A stretch of DNA of 64,000 nt from the NCBI RefSeq assembly GCF_009833095.1, contig NZ_QRCB01000040.1, positions 1-64,000 on the forward strand, given 5' to 3'. The notes beneath the pieces are model-generated. The model saw only the letters and a list, made by a program, of their open reading frames with translations, ran no database searches and was not told the origin of the DNA. The position numbers and the translations under genes were made by a program. Positions 36,085-45,214 of the stretch are shown here, piece after piece. Within the stretch, counting starts at the first letter, position 1, and the number at the start of each line of letters is the position of its first letter. Origin of the DNA: Nitrosomonas sp. JL21 (GTDB lineage Bacteria > Pseudomonadota > Gammaproteobacteria > Burkholderiales > Nitrosomonadaceae).

Positions 36085-36529
36085 TGTCATCTCCATCTCG
36101 TTAGTTATAAAAACAATCCAATTACGACTTTCATAGCCACTATAGGCCGCACAGTCAGGCCGAATCTGTACGGCATCCCACACAAATATCATTTCACGGC
36201 CACAACTTGCAGCTATGTTGGAATGGCCAGTAGACCGTACGTTGTCGAACAGACAGGCGCAGTTCAAACATAAGAAAGTGCAATGGCTGACTTATAGTTA
36301 GTGCTGATGGGAATATTGATCAAATGGGCGAAGCGATGCATGTGTATAGCCGATTGATCGAACTTTTCGTTTGAAACTCTGAAACAAAACTATGCTAGAG
36401 CGGGCGGTAGACAGTGAAATCGGATTTAAAAATTCCCGAGCCCTTGTCCTTCTGATGTCGACCGACTTGACTCTCGCCAGTACATTTCTGAGTTTCTGAA
36501 TACACCTATTTATTTATGAGGAATCAAAA
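36085..36529. other. divergent intergenic region
   Basis: 445 bp between the PRC-barrel gene (minus) and a small periplasmic protein gene (plus). The minus frame continues open upstream of the PRC start but without a plausible start. It should carry two promoters; I cannot place them. Confidence 0.4.
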
Positions 36530-36823
36530 ATGAAATTACTAACAAATGCTCTCCTGTTATCGGTTTTTACCCTTTTACTCCTTGGCGCGACCTTCAGTTT
36601 CTCTGCTAGCGATAGTGCAGAGCGGGAAGCCGATCGATTGGAAGACCAAGCCGATCAAGTCAGAAAAGCGGATGAAAAATCCCGCGATGCGCTCGAGAAA
36701 CGCGGTGAAGCAGCAGCCGATCGCAAAGAAGACGATGCAAAACAAGTCCGAAAAGCCGCGGAAGATAAAGCCGATCGCATGGAAGATGACGCCGATAGAA
36801 TCAGGAAATCGACCAAGAATTAA
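36530..36823 (+). CDS. small periplasmic coiled-coil protein
   Basis: 97 aa. GAGGAA lies about 8 nt before the ATG. A signal peptide of about 26 aa is followed by a charged Ala/Glu/Lys/Arg/Asp helix with internal repeats (DRLEDQADQVRKADEK, DRKEDDAKQVRKAAEDK, DRMEDDADRIRKS) of about 16-20 residues. Probably a single long amphipathic helix; comparable to small stress-induced periplasmic proteins. Function unknown. Confidence 0.72.
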   Translation: MKLLTNALLLSVFTLLLLGATFSFSASDSAEREADRLEDQADQVRKADEKSRDALEKRGEAAADRKEDDAKQVRKAAEDKADRMEDDADRIRKSTKN

Positions 36824-37043
36824 TTCTCGGGTACAAAGATTGTGCCAGCTCTGAAGAGTTAATTTGCCGCGGGAAAATAAGGTGAAAAGAAGTGAATAAG
36901 CGCAGCCAAAGATTTTAAGAAATCTATTCAGTTCATCGCTGTTTCAAAGGCACGGCCTGACCGAGCACAGTAGTTTTCAGAGCTCCATAGAAACGTAAAA
37001 TTAAAGAGACTTAATCGCCCTATATTTTTTCCGGAGACTTCGC

Positions 37044-38144
37044 ATGCTAGCCCTGACTTATCACGACAGCCACGATGTGCGTGTCGATAACGTACCTGAT
37101 CCTGTGCTGCAGGATCCTGATGACATCATTCTTAAAATCACCGCAACGGCCATCTGCGGTTCGGATCTGCATTTGTATCGTGGCAAAATCCCTGAAGTCA
37201 AGGAAGGCGATATTTTTGGACACGAATTCATGGGAACTGTAGTCGATGCTGGAAGCGGCGTAAGTGTGCTGAAAAAGGGCGATCGCGTCGCCGTGCCTTT
37301 CGTCATTGCGTGTGGAGATTGTTTCTTCTGTGATAAAAAAATGTTTGCCGCCTGCGAAACAACCAACCCGGATCGTGGTGCCATTCTGAACAAAAAGAAG
37401 ATTCGTCCCGGTGCAGCCATTTTTGGCTACAGTCATCTGTATGGCGGAATTTCCGGAGGACAAGCAGAATATGCACGAGTCCCCAAAGCCAATATCGGGC
37501 CGATCAAAATACCCGATGGCCTGGCGGACGAGCAGGTTTTGTTTCTGAGCGATATTCTGCCGACTGACTATCAAGCGGTTCTCAACGCAGAGGTAGACGC
37601 AGGCTCGAGCCTTGCCATTTTTGGGGCCGGGCCAGTCGGTCTGATGTCGGCTGCCTGCGCTCGGATGCTGGGGGTGGAAAAAATCTTCATGATCGACCAT
37701 CATCCTTACCGGCTTGAATTCGCGCGCATGACCTACGACGTGATTCCTCTGAATTTCGATGAAGTGGATGTGGCAGAGGTTATCATTGAAGATACAGCTT
37801 TTCGCGGCGTCGATGCAGTCATCGATGCGGTGGGATTCGAAGCCAAAGGCAGTGTGCTGGAAACGGTGCTGACCAATATGAAACTGGAAGGCAGCAGCGG
37901 TAAAGCATTAAGGCAGTGTATTGCCGCCGTGCGCCGAGGCGGCGTTGTCAGTGTGCCGGGCATTTATGCCGGGTTCATTCATGGCTTTATGTTCGGCGAT
38001 GCTTTCGAAAAAGGACTAGTTTTCAAAATGGGCCAAACCCATGTGCAACGGTTCTTGCCGGAACTATTAGGGGCGATACAAGCGGGCAAGCTCCATCCGA
38101 ACGAGATCATCAGCCATCGCCTGCCGCTTGCGCAGGCTGCGTAA
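37044..38144 (+). CDS. zinc-dependent alcohol dehydrogenase, ends at premature in-frame TAA
   Basis: 366 aa of an MDR/threonine-dehydrogenase-like zinc enzyme. Catalytic Zn site [11 protein letters not shown] and [12 protein letters not shown]; structural Zn cysteines [18 protein letters not shown]-binding [10 protein letters not shown]. The family usually ends about 20 residues further. Here an in-frame TAA at 38142-38144 is followed in the same frame by GYQMFDKKEEECRKVILTP and TGA at 38202-38204, exactly the expected tail, so a Glu codon GAA became TAA. The product may be unstable or still active; substrate unknown. A GGAG site lies upstream of the ATG. Confidence 0.85.
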   Translation: MLALTYHDSHDVRVDNVPDPVLQDPDDIILKITATAICGSDLHLYRGKIPEVKEGDIFGHEFMGTVVDAGSGVSVLKKGDRVAVPFVIACGDCFFCDKKMFAACETTNPDRGAILNKKKIRPGAAIFGYSHLYGGISGGQAEYARVPKANIGPIKIPDGLADEQVLFLSDILPTDYQAVLNAEVDAGSSLAIFGAGPVGLMSAACARMLGVEKIFMIDHHPYRLEFARMTYDVIPLNFDEVDVAEVIIEDTAFRGVDAVIDAVGFEAKGSVLETVLTNMKLEGSSGKALRQCIAAVRRGGVVSVPGIYAGFIHGFMFGDAFEKGLVFKMGQTHVQRFLPELLGAIQAGKLHPNEIISHRLPLAQAA

Positions 38145-38238
38145 GGCTATCAAATGTTCGACAAGAAGGAAGAGGAGTGCCGCAAAGTCATCCTGACGCC
38201 TTGAATCAAGTCGCTCATCTACGATTGCAATAGTTCAT

Positions 38239-38715
38239 GTGAATATGTTTTTCTTTCCGGCGTGGGAATTGCTGCTGCTCTCCGTCGTGCAAACAGCGAC
38301 GGTTTATGTTTTCATCTTGATGGGATTGAAAATCGTAGGACGACGGGTGTTTGCGCAGCGCGGCCCGCAGGATCTGGTCATTGTCGCGCTGGTGGCCGAG
38401 GCCAGCGATTTAGGTCTAACCCCTGATGAAGCAGGCTATTGGGGATCGATATGCAGTGTCATTACCCTTTTGATTCTGGGATATTTCTCCGAACGGATTA
38501 CCGTCATTCGTCATTTTTTGAATCCAGATCCCATCGTGCTGTACCGCGATGGTAAGCTTGACCGTGCGATGATGCGAAAGCACATGGTGGATATTGAAGA
38601 CTTGAACGAAGTGGCACGTGAACAAGGTGCGCTCTCTTACCAGGATTTCGAGGGCATGGTACTGGAAGGCGATGGGAATATTTCCGCGGTCAAGCTCCAG
38701 AAACACTACTCATGA
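38239..38715 (+). CDS. DUF421 (YetF-like) membrane protein
   Basis: 158 aa. Two or three N-terminal helices (LLLLSVVQTATVYVFILMGL, ICSVITLLILGYFSERI) and a C-terminal soluble domain (PIVLYRDGKLDRAMMRKHMV, LNEVAREQGALSYQDFEGMVLEGDGNISAV) match DUF421/YetF. The start is GTG 38239 or ATG 38245; neither has a clear ribosome site. The family is a small inner-membrane protein linked to stress or sporulation, mechanism unknown. It lies close downstream of the broken dehydrogenase and 16 nt before the next gene, so these were probably one transcript. Confidence 0.85.
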   Translation: MNMFFFPAWELLLLSVVQTATVYVFILMGLKIVGRRVFAQRGPQDLVIVALVAEASDLGLTPDEAGYWGSICSVITLLILGYFSERITVIRHFLNPDPIVLYRDGKLDRAMMRKHMVDIEDLNEVAREQGALSYQDFEGMVLEGDGNISAVKLQKHYS

Positions 38716-38731
38716 GCTTGACGAACAGCCC

Positions 38732-39487
38732 ATGACCGACATTGCTGGCCACGAAAGGGTGGCTCGTCGCCGTAGCAAGTTTCCAGCGCTGAGATACCTT
38801 CTTTGCCTCACTTTCACGCTTACCTCGATTGCATCTGCAGATAAAACCGGCTTACCCAGCGGAAGGCCGGAGCCGATGGTATTTGATTTAGTTGATCCGC
38901 TTGGTACGAAAAAAGGCGAACTCGAGATCAATACGCTATTGGATTACTCGACCCGCACGGGCCAATTCCAGTGGTCACCCGAGATTGAGTATTCCTTTGC
39001 AAAAGGCCATGCAATCGAACTCGAGCTCCCGGTCGATAATGCCACATTGAGTGAGTATAAAGTGTCCTTGCAAGGAACGCTCGGCGAATTATTTCAGCGG
39101 AGGATGATCCACGGCTGGCAAATCATCGGACGGAGAAAAAACGATGAGAAAGAATTTGGCGCCGAAGCGCTTTACCTGAATGATTACAAATTTTCAGAGT
39201 CATGGAGCATGATGAATATGTTTGGGGCGCGGCGCACCCGCTTTAATGAGGACGGAGAATTCGTCGGCTTGGTGAATAATAGCGTATTCTACCGCTTTCA
39301 TTATTTCGCCATTGGCATCGAATTGAATAGCGAAATCCGCAATACCTACCGCTACCGGTTGACTCCGCAGATTCAATATGGATTCAGCAAGAAAGCTTTC
39401 ATTCAATTCGGCGGCGGCCCGTCGCACTTGAATGAGGATCAAAAGACGGAATGGCTGATCACGTCCCGCTTGGTATACGATTTTTAG
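38732..39487 (+). CDS. exported beta-rich protein, possible outer-membrane barrel
   Basis: 251 aa from ATG 38732; the frame is open further upstream but overlaps the DUF421 gene. A hydrophobic export signal is preceded by a long basic N-region (residues about 1-21, then YLLCLTFTLTSIASA). The mature part alternates short beta strands (GQFQWSPEIEYSFAKGHAIELELPV split by turns, GWQIIGRRKN, YRLTPQIQYGFSKKAFIQFGGG) and ends in aromatic YDF, consistent with a small outer-membrane barrel. No named family recognised. Confidence 0.6.
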   Translation: MTDIAGHERVARRRSKFPALRYLLCLTFTLTSIASADKTGLPSGRPEPMVFDLVDPLGTKKGELEINTLLDYSTRTGQFQWSPEIEYSFAKGHAIELELPVDNATLSEYKVSLQGTLGELFQRRMIHGWQIIGRRKNDEKEFGAEALYLNDYKFSESWSMMNMFGARRTRFNEDGEFVGLVNNSVFYRFHYFAIGIELNSEIRNTYRYRLTPQIQYGFSKKAFIQFGGGPSHLNEDQKTEWLITSRLVYDF

Positions 39488-39530
39488 CGATCTCGGGACA
39501 AATCTGCGAAAGCTATGCCCAATGTAAACA

Positions 39531-40125
39531 ATGAAGAATCTATTGACCGATCATTGCGTACATTTGTGCGTCGATATGCAGCGCATATTTACTGAGCAAA
39601 CCGAGTGGAGCACGCCATGGGCGGTAAAGATACTGCCTCAAATCATAGCGCTGACCGAAATGAATCCTGCCCAGACGATTTTTACGCGGTTCATTCCTGT
39701 GACTGATCACAGCAAAGCCCATGGCATATGCCATATGGCAGAAATATTATGAACGCTGGCAAAATATGACGCTGGAAAAGATCGATCCAGCGCTGCTGGA
39801 GCTCATGCCTGCATCGGCAGCGTTCGTTCCACCCGCAACCGTGATGGATAAACATGTCTATGGCCCATGGGTGGAAACTCATTTGCATCAACATTTACAA
39901 CAGCGCAACATCCATACCCTCATCGTTTCAAGCAGAGAGACTGACATTTGTGTGCTGGCGACCATACTCGGAGCAGTCGACTTTGATTACCGCGTTATTT
40001 TGGCGCGTGATGCGCTATGCAGTTCGCAAGACGCGACCCATGAGCCGATCATGAATATTTACCATAGCCGCTTCAACGCCTAGATCGAAGTATTCTCAAC
40101 CGAAGATATTCTCCGGATGTTTTGA
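39531..40125 (+). pseudogene. broken isochorismatase-family cysteine hydrolase
   Basis: The N-terminal part (39531-39752) reads VHLCVDMQRIF and AQTIFTRFIPVT, the family start with the catalytic Asp. It then shifts frame near 39710-39725 into AIWQKYYERWQNMTLEKIDP, PATVMDKHVYGPW, and the catalytic-Cys region SSRETDICVLATILGAVDFDYRVILARDALCSSQDATHE. An in-frame TAG at 40081-40083 then interrupts RFNA-stop-IEVFSTEDILRMF, where relatives have Gln (CAG to TAG). Two independent lesions make loss of function likely. A sequencing error could explain the shift but not easily both. Confidence 0.85.
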
Positions 40126-40381
40126 AAAAGTAGCGAGCCTCAGTCAACGCGAATTCAGACGGAAACATCGTTTTTACAGAAAATCAAGCACTTTCACCTG
40201 ATTCCCACATCGGATTACGTCGTGTTGCAGTCTTCCAGAGCTGTCTAACAAAGCTGACGCATATCCTTCTAAAAATCCACCCTTTCCTCCGAATCATCCT
40301 TTTCGTCTGTTACCGCACTGATCCGAAGAAAAATTCAGTTCATGCTGGCGCCTACTTTCATATTTGTCAGGAGTCATCATC

Positions 40382-40921
40382 ATGGCCACATCAACCCGTA
40401 CCACTGCCAAGCCTTTAATCAAATTATTAAAAGAGGATCATGACAAAGTAACCGCTCTGTTTGAGGAATTCGAGGAATTGCATGAAAAAAAGAACAGCCA
40501 TGATGAAAAAGCAGAACTCGTCAGCCTGATCTGCAAGGAATTGACGCTCCATACCCTCGTGGAAGAAAAAATCGTGTATCCGCTTGCCCGCGAATCGATC
40601 GATGACCCCGATGTCATGGATGAAGCCGACGTCGAGCATGCCGGAGCAAAAAACCTAATCAAAGAGCTGGAAAAAATGGATCCGGAAGACAGTCACTATG
40701 ATGCCAAAGTCACCGTGCTGTCGGAATATATCAAGCATCACGTCAAGGAAGAAGAAGGCATCATGTTTCCTAAACTGGAGAAAGCGGGGATCGATGGAGA
40801 TGAAGTCGTCCAGGAAGTTCTTCAATTCAAGGAAAAACATCAGGATTCCAAATCCAACTCCCGCAAAAGCGTTGCAGGCAAATCCTCGTCCCAATCAACC
40901 GCAACTCACTCCGTGAAGTAA
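40382..40921 (+). CDS. hemerythrin HHE-domain protein
   Basis: 179 aa from ATG 40382 (CAGGAG upstream). A four-helix hemerythrin-like domain has the di-iron ligand pattern: EDHDKVTALFEEFEE, LHTLVEEKIVYP, VEHAGAKNLIKELE and HHVKEEEGIMFP. A Ser/Lys-rich tail follows. Cytosolic HHE proteins bind O2, NO or iron, or act in stress repair. It stands alone after the decayed block. Confidence 0.9.
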   Translation: MATSTRTTAKPLIKLLKEDHDKVTALFEEFEELHEKKNSHDEKAELVSLICKELTLHTLVEEKIVYPLARESIDDPDVMDEADVEHAGAKNLIKELEKMDPEDSHYDAKVTVLSEYIKHHVKEEEGIMFPKLEKAGIDGDEVVQEVLQFKEKHQDSKSNSRKSVAGKSSSQSTATHSVK

Positions 40922-41437
40922 ATCTACGGCAGCACTAGCTGCGCTTTTTCGTCGATTGATTCAGGATAAAACATATGAACTCAGCCCATGAAACTTCCCG
41001 AGCATGGCTTCAGCACTTTTCGCGATAATAGCGAGCACAATGACCTTCCCAGATTGTGAATGCACAAGCCGCAGAGAAACTCGCACAAGAGAGCGCTGCC
41101 ATCGATTTCATTAGAGATGCCTAGCGCTCATCGGTTGTGATGGGCAATCCGCAACGCTGCTGCAAAAAACCGGCATCGAGATCGATGAGAGAGCAATCGG
41201 TCTCGGAGCTCTTTTATCGAGGCCGCAGCTCTCCGTTTTTGAACGCGGATGCAGTATCCAAAATCTCTCAGAACAAAGGCAGATGCCGCTTATAGATGAA
41301 TAATGTGGGTTAGCGTACAGACGAATGACAAATGATATGCGAACATATTCTTTTATGTTCTGGAAATTAATTATGTAGTAATTATTCAGTCCGAGCGAGA
41401 CTGGTTTAGACAACAAAAACATCCATTGGAGATTAAT
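40922..41437. other. intergenic stretch with gene remnant
   Basis: 516 bp between the hemerythrin gene and a small acidic protein gene. The only recognisable content is the catalase-like remnant at about 41056-41230. An antisense frame over it (41111-41611, minus) looks like a shadow. Confidence 0.5.
41056..41230 (+). pseudogene. remnant of a large-subunit catalase C-terminal domain
   Basis: Frame one (41056-41124) gives QAAEKLAQESAAIDFIRDA and then TAG. Starting at 41127 in another frame the text continues LIGCDGQSATLLQKTGIEID and ERAIGL. Joined, this is the C-terminal (DJ-1/PfpI-like) domain pattern of KatE-type catalases: ...A-V-D-F-I-R-D-A-Y-R-H-L-K-x-I-G-x-D-G...LL-x-K-x-G-I. The Y-R-H-L-K step is missing (about 10 bp). 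No catalase core is nearby, so this is a leftover. Assignment from memory of the family. Confidence 0.55.
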
Positions 41438-41650
41438 ATGTTGAAAAAAATCAAAATCATCGAAAGATCGACTGGAAATCTGCTGGCACTTTACCCCGTT
41501 CGCATGGAATTTCCTGATTATTTTGATGAAGAATATTTTGACGAAGCATGGATGTTCGCTATTTATGATGGCGTCGTGGATCCTGATAAAAGAGGGGATT
41601 ACTATATCCAATTTGTGGGAGAGACGCCACCGACACTCTTAATTGTTTGA
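41438..41650 (+). CDS. small acidic protein of unknown function
   Basis: 70 aa from ATG 41438, which has GGAG 8 nt upstream (an earlier ATG at 41426 overlaps that site). It is a compact beta-rich protein (LKKIKIIERSTGNLLALYPV, YFDEEYFDEAWMFAIYDG, DYYIQFVG). I recognise no family. It precedes the MEDS gene by 62 nt on the same strand and may be cotranscribed with it. Confidence 0.6.
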   Translation: MLKKIKIIERSTGNLLALYPVRMEFPDYFDEEYFDEAWMFAIYDGVVDPDKRGDYYIQFVGETPPTLLIV

Positions 41651-41712
41651 TGATCTGCTGCACAAGCAGCGTTTTTATTTCGTTATTATTAAGTTTTTGG
41701 TTTTGCAAGGAT

Positions 41713-42375
41713 ATGAATACTTATCGAACAAAGCTTATGACTTCATCGACCTATAGTCATAAGGTTCAGGTCTGTCAAGATAAGACGGTGCAAGCCGAAT
41801 TATTGACGCAGTATATCAGCGACGGGTTGCTGAACAATGAGGCAGTCATCATCACTGCCAGACCGGCGTTGAGAAAGTCCGTGTGGTCGAAATTGCAAGC
41901 GCTCGGTTTGGATATGACCTCCTACAAAGCTCAAGGTCAGATCAAGCTGTACGATGCTGAATTACTGTTGTCGACAGTTCTGATCGATGACGCCATCGAT
42001 GAACATTATTTCCATACTTTTTTTGGCAGTCAAATTGAAGCAGCTCAGGCCGCATACGGCAAAGTGCGCGCTTTTGGGGAAATGCTAGATATTCTGTGGC
42101 AACGAGAACTGCACGATACTGCTCTGCAACTTGAGAATCTGAGAAATGAATTGTGCAAAAAACATGAGCTTACCGTTCTGTGTACGTATTTGCCAAATGA
42201 TCCTGATCACTTCGTTCTACAGCGGGCTTGCAATTGCCGCGCCTCCTCATTACCCATGTATGCCCTTAGTGCCGAGGAAAGCGGAGGCACGCTGTTTGAA
42301 TTATTTGGAACAGCTTGGAATAAGATCGTAGACCAGCTCACTCAATCGAAACCTGCTTCAGATCATCTGCGTTGA
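41713..42375 (+). CDS. stand-alone MEDS (DcmR-type) sensory domain protein
   Basis: 220 aa from ATG 41713 (AAGG upstream; the frame extends to 41647 without support). YSHKVQVCQDKTVQAELLTQYIS, GLLNNEAVIITARPALRKSVWSKL and the end ELTVLCTYLPND carry the MEDS (methanogen/methylotroph DcmR sensory) pattern, a RecA-like domain that lacks obvious Walker motifs here. MEDS usually sits in front of a kinase or HTH; this protein has neither. Likely a ligand-binding or anti-sigma-type partner. Signal unknown. Confidence 0.75.
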   Translation: MNTYRTKLMTSSTYSHKVQVCQDKTVQAELLTQYISDGLLNNEAVIITARPALRKSVWSKLQALGLDMTSYKAQGQIKLYDAELLLSTVLIDDAIDEHYFHTFFGSQIEAAQAAYGKVRAFGEMLDILWQRELHDTALQLENLRNELCKKHELTVLCTYLPNDPDHFVLQRACNCRASSLPMYALSAEESGGTLFELFGTAWNKIVDQLTQSKPASDHLR

Positions 42376-42550
42376 ACATTTCTCATGGGGTTGAATTCCA
42401 TCGAATAATTTCCAACATCTGTTTATATGCGTATAGGATGTCGATTTCATATCCATAAAGCATACCACACCCCGCACTGCAGCGAATGCAGGCCCATCGT
42501 ATCAATCGATGGATCATCCGTCCGGCCTCCTACCCCTTCCTTCAAGTCCA

Positions 42551-42581
42551 TTGCTGAATTCCGGTCTTTCCGGCGTATAAT
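42551..42581 (+). promoter_or_regulatory. possible sigma-70 promoter of lysS
   Basis: TTGCTG at 42551 and a perfect TATAAT at 42576-42581 are 19 bp apart, slightly long. The start of lysS lies 88 nt further. Weak -35, good -10. Confidence 0.35.
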
Positions 42582-42668
42582 TGCACATTTCGCTATAAGC
42601 ACGTGCTGATTCGCGCTCCAGGATCGGTAATGCCGGTAATCACTCATTTTTCAGATATCAAACTTCAT

Positions 42669-44177
42669 ATGACTCAGGAAAACCCACTCTCCATTGCCCA
42701 GGATGAAAATCAAATCATTGCTGAGCGTCGTGCCAAATTGGCTGAATTGCGACACAGCGGAAACGCCTTCCCAAATACTTTCCGTCGTGAGCACTTAGCT
42801 GCCGAATTGCACCAACAGTACGACGATCATTCAAAAGACCAATTGGATGCCAACCCGGTCATAGTAACCGTAGCGGGACGCATGGTGTTAAAGCGCGTCA
42901 TGGGCAAGGCGAGTTTTGCCACCATCCAGGATATGAGCGGACGGATTCAACTGTATGTATCGGACGATCATACCGGCGCCGCTGTGCACGCTGCATTCAA
43001 GCATCATGATCTGGGCGACATTCTGGGAGCGCAAGGTGCCTTGTTCAAAACCAAAACCGGCGAGCTGTCGATTCGCGTCACAGACTTGCAGTTGCTGACG
43101 AAATCGCTGCGTCCGCTGCCGGAAAAATTCCATGGACTGACCGATCAGGAACAGAAATACCGGCAGCGTTATCTTGATCTAATCACGAATGAAGAGACCC
43201 GCCGCGTCTTCACGGTACGCTCGAAAGTCATCCAGGCCATGCGCGAATTCTTTGTCGCCCGAGGTTATCTTGAAGTGGAAACGCCGATGATGCATCCCAT
43301 ACCCGGCGGTGCTTCGGCACGGCCTTTTTCCACTCATCACAATGCCTTGGACATGGCGCTCTATCTGCGCATTGCGCCCGAGCTCTATTTGAAGAGGTTG
43401 GTCGTCGGCGGATTGGAAAAGGTTTTCGAGATCAATCGCAACTTTCGCAATGAAGGAATTTCGACGCGACACAATCCTGAATTCACGATGGTGGAATTCT
43501 ATGAAGCGTACCAGGACTATACGTATCTGATGGATTTCACTGAAAGAATGTTAGCGGAAATCGCTGAAAAGGTTCTCGGCACCACAAAGATCAGCTATCA
43601 GGGCCAAACGCTCGATCTGGCAAAACCGTTCCTGCGGTTGACCATCACGCAAGCGATACAAAAATTTCATCCGCAATATTCCGACACGCAACTTCACGAT
43701 CGTGACTTTCTGATCGGCCAATTGCAAACCTTGAATATTCCGTTTAACCCGCACGACGGAGTCGGTGGCCTGCAACTGTCGTTATTTGATGAAACGACTG
43801 AGCATCTGTTGTTTGAGCCGACATTCATCATCGATTACCCGGCAGAAGTCTCTCCGTTGGCGCGGCGCAATGATCACAATACCGACATTACCGACCGGTT
43901 TGAACTGTATATCGCCGGACGGGAAATCGCGAACGGGTTCTCGGAATTGAATGACCCCGAAGATCAGGCGGCGCGCTTTCAGGAGCAAGCCAAAGCCAAG
44001 GATGCCGGCGATGCCGAGGCCATGCATTACGATGCGGATTATATCCGCGCGCTGGAATACGGATTGCCGCCCACAGCCGGGGAAGGCATCGGAATCGACC
44101 GGTTGATCATGCTGCTGACCGACAGCCCGAGCATCCGCGATGTGATTTTGTTTCCGCAGTTAAGGCGAGAGGATTAG
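42669..44177 (+). CDS. lysS: lysyl-tRNA synthetase (class II)
   Basis: 502 aa from ATG 42669 (ACTCAGG context). N-terminal OB-fold anticodon domain ([21 protein letters not shown]) and class II catalytic domain: motif 1 (FLEVETP-like [21 protein letters not shown]), motif 2 ([20 protein letters not shown]) and motif 3 ([13 protein letters not shown]). Charges tRNA-Lys. Length and motifs are normal. The frame is open upstream to 42603, but [15 protein letters not shown] is the family start. Confidence 0.98.
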   Translation: MTQENPLSIAQDENQIIAERRAKLAELRHSGNAFPNTFRREHLAAELHQQYDDHSKDQLDANPVIVTVAGRMVLKRVMGKASFATIQDMSGRIQLYVSDDHTGAAVHAAFKHHDLGDILGAQGALFKTKTGELSIRVTDLQLLTKSLRPLPEKFHGLTDQEQKYRQRYLDLITNEETRRVFTVRSKVIQAMREFFVARGYLEVETPMMHPIPGGASARPFSTHHNALDMALYLRIAPELYLKRLVVGGLEKVFEINRNFRNEGISTRHNPEFTMVEFYEAYQDYTYLMDFTERMLAEIAEKVLGTTKISYQGQTLDLAKPFLRLTITQAIQKFHPQYSDTQLHDRDFLIGQLQTLNIPFNPHDGVGGLQLSLFDETTEHLLFEPTFIIDYPAEVSPLARRNDHNTDITDRFELYIAGREIANGFSELNDPEDQAARFQEQAKAKDAGDAEAMHYDADYIRALEYGLPPTAGEGIGIDRLIMLLTDSPSIRDVILFPQLRRED

Positions 44178-44300
44178 GGAAGGTTTAATAATTCACCGAG
44201 GCTATGCAGCGGAGCTTTTATGGGGGAATAATGTCAAGATCTGACTCTTTTGTTCGCGTCATTTTGCACTTTAGTTCAATAGCAATACGGAAATCGAACA

Positions 44301-44633
44301 ATGAGTATTACTCTTAAAGACTTCGTGCAGCAGGCCTTATTGGACATTACAACAGCCGTCAACAATGCAAAAGAACAGTCGCCACTTTCTATTGCTCCTG
44401 GCTTTGTTGAAGGCCAAATACAACTAGAACCACAGATGATTGAATTCTCAGTTCACGTCTCCGTATCAGAAGAAAAAAGTAAAAGCGGCAAAAGTGAAGT
44501 CTCCATTCCCATTATTCAAATTGTCAAAGCGGCTGTAGATGGAGAGCTTTCCAGTAAAAATGAGCAGATGACAATTCAGACTTTAAAGTTCTCAGTCCCA
44601 GTTTATTTTCAAGCCAACAACAATAAGACTTAG
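44301..44633 (+). CDS. hypothetical protein
   Basis: 110 aa, no signal peptide. An N-terminal amphipathic helix (SITLKDFVQQALLDITTAVNNA) and a beta-rich part (IQLEPQMIEFSVHVSVSEEK, MTIQTLKFSVPVYFQ). There is some resemblance to small ligand-sensing or trypsin-co-occurring-type domains, too weak to assign. GAACA precedes the ATG without a strong ribosome site. Confidence 0.55.
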   Translation: MSITLKDFVQQALLDITTAVNNAKEQSPLSIAPGFVEGQIQLEPQMIEFSVHVSVSEEKSKSGKSEVSIPIIQIVKAAVDGELSSKNEQMTIQTLKFSVPVYFQANNNKT

Positions 44634-44681
44634 CAAGGTTGGGCTGCCGAATAAAGCCCAACATCCAGCTATGCAAGAGTA

Positions 44682-44936
44682 TTATGCAGCGGCTTCAATA
44701 TCCCATCCGGGAAAAACAAGTACCGCCGGGTGGCATTTGAGGGCTTTTGCCAATATTTTTGCGCGTTCAATTCCCAAATTGATTTTGTCATGCTCGATAG
44801 CAGAGAGCGTTGATTGTGGAATGCCGGTGAGATCGGCCAGCGCGTTCTGACTTAATCCTCGGAGTTCACGGATAATTTTTACCGACTCGCCGACTGATAC
44901 GTCGCATGTCTTTTTTGCCAATTGATATTCGCTCAT
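44682..44936 (-). CDS. XRE-family HTH antitoxin
   Basis: 84 aa. The helix-turn-helix is IIRELRGLSQNALADLTGIPQSTLSAIEHDK; the tail ILAKALKCHPAVLVFPGWD is the usual HigA/XRE antitoxin dimer part. Its ATG overlaps the stop of the toxin frame by four bases (ATGA), the reverse (toxin-first) order of HigBA-like systems. It would repress its own operon and neutralise the toxin. Confidence 0.88.
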   Translation of the reverse strand: MSEYQLAKKTCDVSVGESVKIIRELRGLSQNALADLTGIPQSTLSAIEHDKINLGIERAKILAKALKCHPAVLVFPGWDIEAAA

Positions 44937-45127
44937 TTTTTCCTCCGGTAATCGTGCGGTGAAATTTGCTCAACGAGAACATAAACTTCATTGTTGTTGA
45001 TTTTATAGATAACCCGATACTGCTGGTTTAGCCGTGATGAACGATAGCCATTCCATTCACCGGTTAACGCTTCGTCAGCAAAGCCTTTGATCAGCGCTAA
45101 TCCTTGTGCCATCTCAATTTCAATCAA
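44933..45127 (-). CDS. RelE/ParE-family toxin, N-terminally damaged
   Basis: 64 codons from a TTG at 45127 (the first internal ATG is 45112). The C-terminal core is intact: ALTGEWNGYRSSRLNQQYRVIYKI and VEQISPHDYRRKK, the RelE/YafQ-like nuclease strands with conserved Arg, Tyr and His. Family members are 85-100 aa and start about 30 residues earlier. Upstream an ATG at 45154 gives MRYQNVVL and then an in-frame TGA, typical of a toxin N-terminus cut off. Toxin activity is probably lost or reduced while the antitoxin remains. Confidence 0.7.
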   Translation of the reverse strand: MIEIEMAQGLALIKGFADEALTGEWNGYRSSRLNQQYRVIYKINNNEVYVLVEQISPHDYRRKK

Positions 45128-45214
45128 TCACAGAACCACATTTTGATATCGCATAACCCTTCTCTGATCAGTCAAACTAGGCCGTTTCCTTGAACAATCA
45201 ACTACCAACCCACC

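Noticed and set aside
41111-41611. 166-codon minus frame
   Set aside because: Antisense to the catalase remnant and the small acidic protein; no motif of its own.
44301-44633. Assignment of the 110-aa protein to a trypsin-co-occurring domain
   Set aside because: Only a vague helix-plus-strand resemblance; left as hypothetical.
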